A model generated the notes under the pieces. That model was given only the letters and a program-made list of their open reading frames with translations. It did not search any database and was not told the origin of the DNA. A stretch of 64,000 bases of DNA from Adineta vaga (taxonomy: Eukaryota > Rotifera): assembly GCA_021613535.1 (NCBI GenBank), contig CP075497.1, forward strand, positions 2,914,001-2,978,000. Direction: 5' to 3'. Shown here piece after piece: positions 60,988 to 64,000 of the stretch (the stretch's first letter is position 1; each line of letters opens with the position of its first letter). The translations under genes were made by a program, and so were the position numbers.

Positions 60988-61542
60988 TCAATTTTCAAGT
61001 ATTAAGAAGAAAAAAAAACGATCATTGTTATATAATCGATATCGATTAAAATAAAAAGAAAGAATTATTTCATTTTCAAAAATGATTTGAAAAAACATTT
61101 CATTTGACACTCAAAAAACTCCTTTTTCTCAAATTGCTAACGTTGATATTGTTCGAGACGATCAGACATAAACTGGTTTGTTTGAGTAGATTGCGTCGTT
61201 CTAAATCATAGTTAAACTTTAAAAGACACACGACATAAGAAAATTTCCAAAGAATATTCTTTGAAAGAAAGAATAATTACTTCTTTTGTTATACAAAGTG
61301 CCACATATTCATTTTAAAATGTGTCAAATACAAAACGTTGTCACTCAATGTACGAAGCATCAGAAGAAAAAAACCATCAAGTTTTGTATAAAAATCATAG
61401 ATATATAAAAAATTTATTTATTTCATCTGATCTCTTTTTACAATAAGAATAACCTAATTTCGAGTAAATAACAAAAAGGAAAAACCAAATAATGTTTATA
61501 ACAACAAAAAAGACTTTATTTTTTCAATGCATGTTCAGCATG
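60988..61542. other. Intergenic region, no gene seen
   Basis: AT-rich 3' flanks of the NTAN1-like gene and the decayed kinase-like gene. No features assigned. Confidence 0.4.
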
Positions 61543-62567
61543 TCATAATGCTCGTTTATAATAAAATTCTAATGCGTTGATTCCTGGAAATAATTCATTT
61601 TGGTGTTGATATTGTCGATAAATAAAGGTAAAATCTTCACAAGCACATAAAATTATCTCATCAATAATTAAATGAAATACTTCTTGTTCGTTTTGTGATG
61701 AAACTTTGGCAAACACCACCTGAGATTTGTTTCATATATTCACCAATAAATGTTTTCATTCCATCGATATCAGTGATAATGATGTACAAAGTATTGATAA
61801 ACAAACAGCAAGATCTCTCCATAATGTACCATAATCGAGATTTTCATTTGTTGATGACCAAACGATTTTTGATGGACGAAGATTTCGATGAATAAGATAA
61901 TTTCGATTTGAATGACTTTTTTCTTGTTTTGATAATAATTCTTCTAATAATCGTTTCAGCAATGGATAACATCCCAGATAATATTCATCCACCAAATCAA
62001 TTCTTTCTTTTCAAGCTTCATTGATCATATCCTAAATCAAAAGATAAATATCATTCACTTCTTTTCTCTCCTTTAACTTACAATGAATTGTTTGAATTCT
62101 TTGAGAAGATGTTCACGAGTTGTTGATTTTTTATTTGTTGATAAAGTTGAAGAATTTGTAATGAGAAATTGATGATATTTAGACATAAGTTTCGCTAATA
62201 AACTCAGTTGTTTTTCATCAAACAGATGTTCACATGAATCACAGTCATTATAAACTTTGCCTTGAATATATTCATATAGCCAATATTTTCCATTGACATG
62301 TCTTTCGTTTTTGATTGTTAAGATAGGTAGAGGAACACGATATTCCTCATTGCAATATTGATTTAGATTGACAAGGTATTTGAGTTCGAGATCTAAATTA
62401 TTTGTTTGTGATGATTTAAGTACATAAGATAATTGGTCTGAACATTTGATTAACCAATTATGTCGAGATAATTTGGTGAGAGTAATGGATGTTGATGGAT
62501 CGATGGATGAAAATATATGTGGCCAATGTAGTGAAAGAAGATTTTCAATATCTTCAACGTTTTCCAT
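61543..62567 (-). pseudogene. Decayed aminoglycoside/choline-kinase-like (APH fold) gene
   Basis: Exon 62567-62082 (162 codons, MENVEDIENLLSLHW...) looks like the N-lobe of an APH-type kinase: VLKSSQTNNLDLELKYL resembles the Lys/Glu region and KYWLYEYIQGKVYN the hinge. The next exon, from 62031, has an in-frame TGA at 62013-62011 (a CGA-to-TGA change would explain it). The catalytic loop, HGDxxxxN in APH, is HRNLRPSK, so both Asp and Asn are lost. At least one more frame change occurs between about 61800 and 61690 before a family-like C-terminal stretch ending at 61543. Alternatively an unusual splice pattern rescues part of it, but catalytic residues would still be missing. Confidence 0.6.
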
Positions 62568-62619
62568 TCTAATCTAGTTTGACATCTAAAATAAAGTTTC
62601 AACCTTTTTTAAAATCAGA

Positions 62620-62847
62620 TCAAAGGAGAAAACAAAACTTCTTAAAATAGTTCAAATAACTTTCGAGATCTATTTTTCTTTCTTTAAACAAATTTAATTC
62701 CTTGAGCAAGTGGAAGTTGTTTCGAATAGTTGATTGTACGAAAGAAAGAGAACGAACAGTTGAAGCCATTCTACGAGTACTCAAGTTGGAATTGAAATGT
62801 TTATGTTGAATTACACAATGAGATAAAAGAGAATTAATCATAATCAA
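62620..62847 (-). CDS. Small hypothetical frame, possible upstream exon of the APH-like gene
   Basis: A 75-codon frame with a basic, Ser/Arg-rich N-terminus (RRMASTVRSLSFVQSTIRNN) that could be a mitochondrial presequence, then a charged helix (LKELNLFKERKIDLESYLNYFKK). A weak donor (AA/GTTTTG) can join it in frame to an acceptor just before the ATG at 62567, which would make it the N-terminus of the APH-like gene. No homology was recognised. Confidence 0.25.
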   Translation of the reverse strand: MIMINSLLSHCVIQHKHFNSNLSTRRMASTVRSLSFVQSTIRNNFHLLKELNLFKERKIDLESYLNYFKKFCFLL

Positions 62848-63922
62848 TAATCTTCAATAAGTATTTGTACTTAATTTGTAATATGACTATACTTCGTTTT
62901 CTCTTGTTTAAATAAGTATTGATTAATTTTCTTAATGAATCTTGTTGGTTTCAAAAATATTTCTAATGAATTTCAATTAGTTCTATAACAATTTTTCTAT
63001 TAATTTCTTGAGAAATATTTTGTTTTATATGATTGATACGATCGTATATAACTGACATCTACATGTATATAGTACAAAGTCTTTGTGATTTATCTTTGAA
63101 AATTTGTGATAAAATTCAGAAAAATAATGTTTAATAAGTTTATAAGCATCCTGAATATTCTACCATTATAGGATAAACTGCTTTTCTACATCTCTTTTCT
63201 AATTGAAAATTGACATAGAACTTTATAAAAATGTTGATATCAGAATTTCTATCAGAACTATTCTTTTCGGTTTCGTCTAATTCGAAATTTGCATATTATC
63301 AATGCTGTCATGATACTCTTTATTGACGAACTTACCATTCTAAAAAATGATAGAAAATCGTCTTGTTATCCATTAAATCAATCGTCTGATAAAACAAACT
63401 TCGAAATTAAGGAGATCTTTTCTTCCTTTCGTTGAACCCATTTTGATATCTTTTTTATAAGTTAACATAATAAATATCAACTGATCGAGTTATCATTAAT
63501 TCTATCGAATCATATTTGACGACAAAATCAAATTAGCAAATGTGAAACATATTTATATATCGTCCATTTTTCAAATGATACAATATTTTAAGGTAATTGT
63601 AACAATAAAAGTAGTACATATGAGAGCTTCATCAGGCAAGGCTCTCGATTGTTTTTGAGCGTGGGAGGGGGAGCAAATATTTTTTGGGAGATAGTGGGGG
63701 CGCGAAAGGATATAAGCAGAGGGGGCATTCTGAAAAATATCCTTACATTCATAATAAAGATAGACTTTTTATCGCTTGATCATTTAAAGTAAACAGATTT
63801 TTTTCATATTCTCTAATTCGAATATGATACAAGATTAGTCTACAAAAACTAAACAATTATTCTATTCTTTAAACAATAAGAAGTGTCTAGAATTTTTCTT
63901 CATCTTTTTTTTTCGAATAAAT
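62848..63922. other. Non-coding region with a G-run cluster
   Basis: No supported gene. At 63661-63725 the otherwise AT-rich DNA has five runs of three or more G on the plus strand (GTGGGAGGGGG, TTGGGAG, GTGGGGGCG, AGAGGGGGC). Confidence 0.5.
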
Positions 63923-64000
63923 ATGTCTAATCTTTTCATGAATGAACATATAGCGTGTCGTTATGGACGTCGAATAACCAACATGATTGGCCAAACTTTG
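63923..64000 (+). CDS. Possible start of a gene cut by the window end
   Basis: ATG at 63923 opens 26 codons (MSNLFMNEHIACRYGRRITN...) that run off the window. A T-rich stretch precedes it. Too short to assign; it could be chance. Confidence 0.2.
   Translation, partial: MSNLFMNEHIACRYGRRITNMIGQTL

Noticed and set aside
1-64000. tRNA, rRNA, CRISPR array or intact transposase/reverse transcriptase
   Set aside because: No B-box-like GGTTCGAATCC in a cloverleaf context, no spaced direct repeats, and no DDE or RT motifs were seen in any frame read.

Overview
The window is animal nuclear DNA: AT-rich, with spliced genes, many short GT-AG introns (mostly about 45-75 nt), and dense packing on both strands. 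The mix of conserved metazoan genes (Musashi, PACS, FCHO, TBC1D22, ORMDL, SLC6, ATRIP, lysosomal acid phosphatase, G-protein gamma), intronless rhodopsin-like GPCRs and a broken ADP-ribosyltransferase/TPR gene suggests a bdelloid rotifer (Adineta/Rotaria type). That assignment is inference. All homology calls are made by eye from translated motifs. Exon joins were built by hand and kept only where splice phases close; for nearly all multi-exon genes the joined length is an exact multiple of three.

Layout. 13-1690 (-) single-pass receptor-like protein; 1772-3747 (+) lactate-dehydrogenase-like pseudoenzyme; 4532-5128 (+) candidate neuropeptide precursor; 6314-9163 (-) 17-exon SLC6 transporter; 9716-11906 (+) ATRIP-like; 12148-13140 (-) cyclin-fold protein; 14380-15333 (+) GPCR; 16300-16893 (-) ORMDL; 17503-18248 (-) secreted Cys-rich Ly6-like protein; 20500-30352 (+) Musashi, with two small membrane-protein genes on the opposite strand inside one intron and two candidate alternative first exons inside the next.

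Right half. 32810-33864 (-) ADP-ribosyltransferase pseudogene; 34209-35183 (-) GPCR; 35662-36090 (-) NTF2-like protein; 36544-38335 (-) histidine acid phosphatase; 38942-44019 (-) PACS, with a membrane-anchored metzincin protease gene nested on the other strand in its 1.4 kb intron; 44293-49109 (+) FCHO; 49396-50409 (-) unrecognised protein; 50805-53526 (+) TBC1D22; 54769-54972 (+) G gamma; 55266-56290 (-) FkbM methyltransferase; 57613-58458 (+) GPCR pseudogene; 59132-60987 (+) NTAN1/CheD-like amidohydrolase whose first intron carries a perfect 284-bp palindrome; 61543-62567 (-) decayed APH-kinase-like gene; then about 1.4 kb with little content.

Themes. Membrane traffic is well represented (PACS, FCHO, TBC1D22, ORMDL, acid phosphatase), as is signalling (GPCRs, G gamma, SLC6, peptide precursor). 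Three pseudogenes belong to signalling or enzyme families that look expendable here. The strongest leads are the palindrome, the RRM2-only Musashi isoforms, the cyclic peptide precursor, the nested protease and the NTAN1-like protein. No tRNA, rRNA, CRISPR array or intact transposon was recognised.
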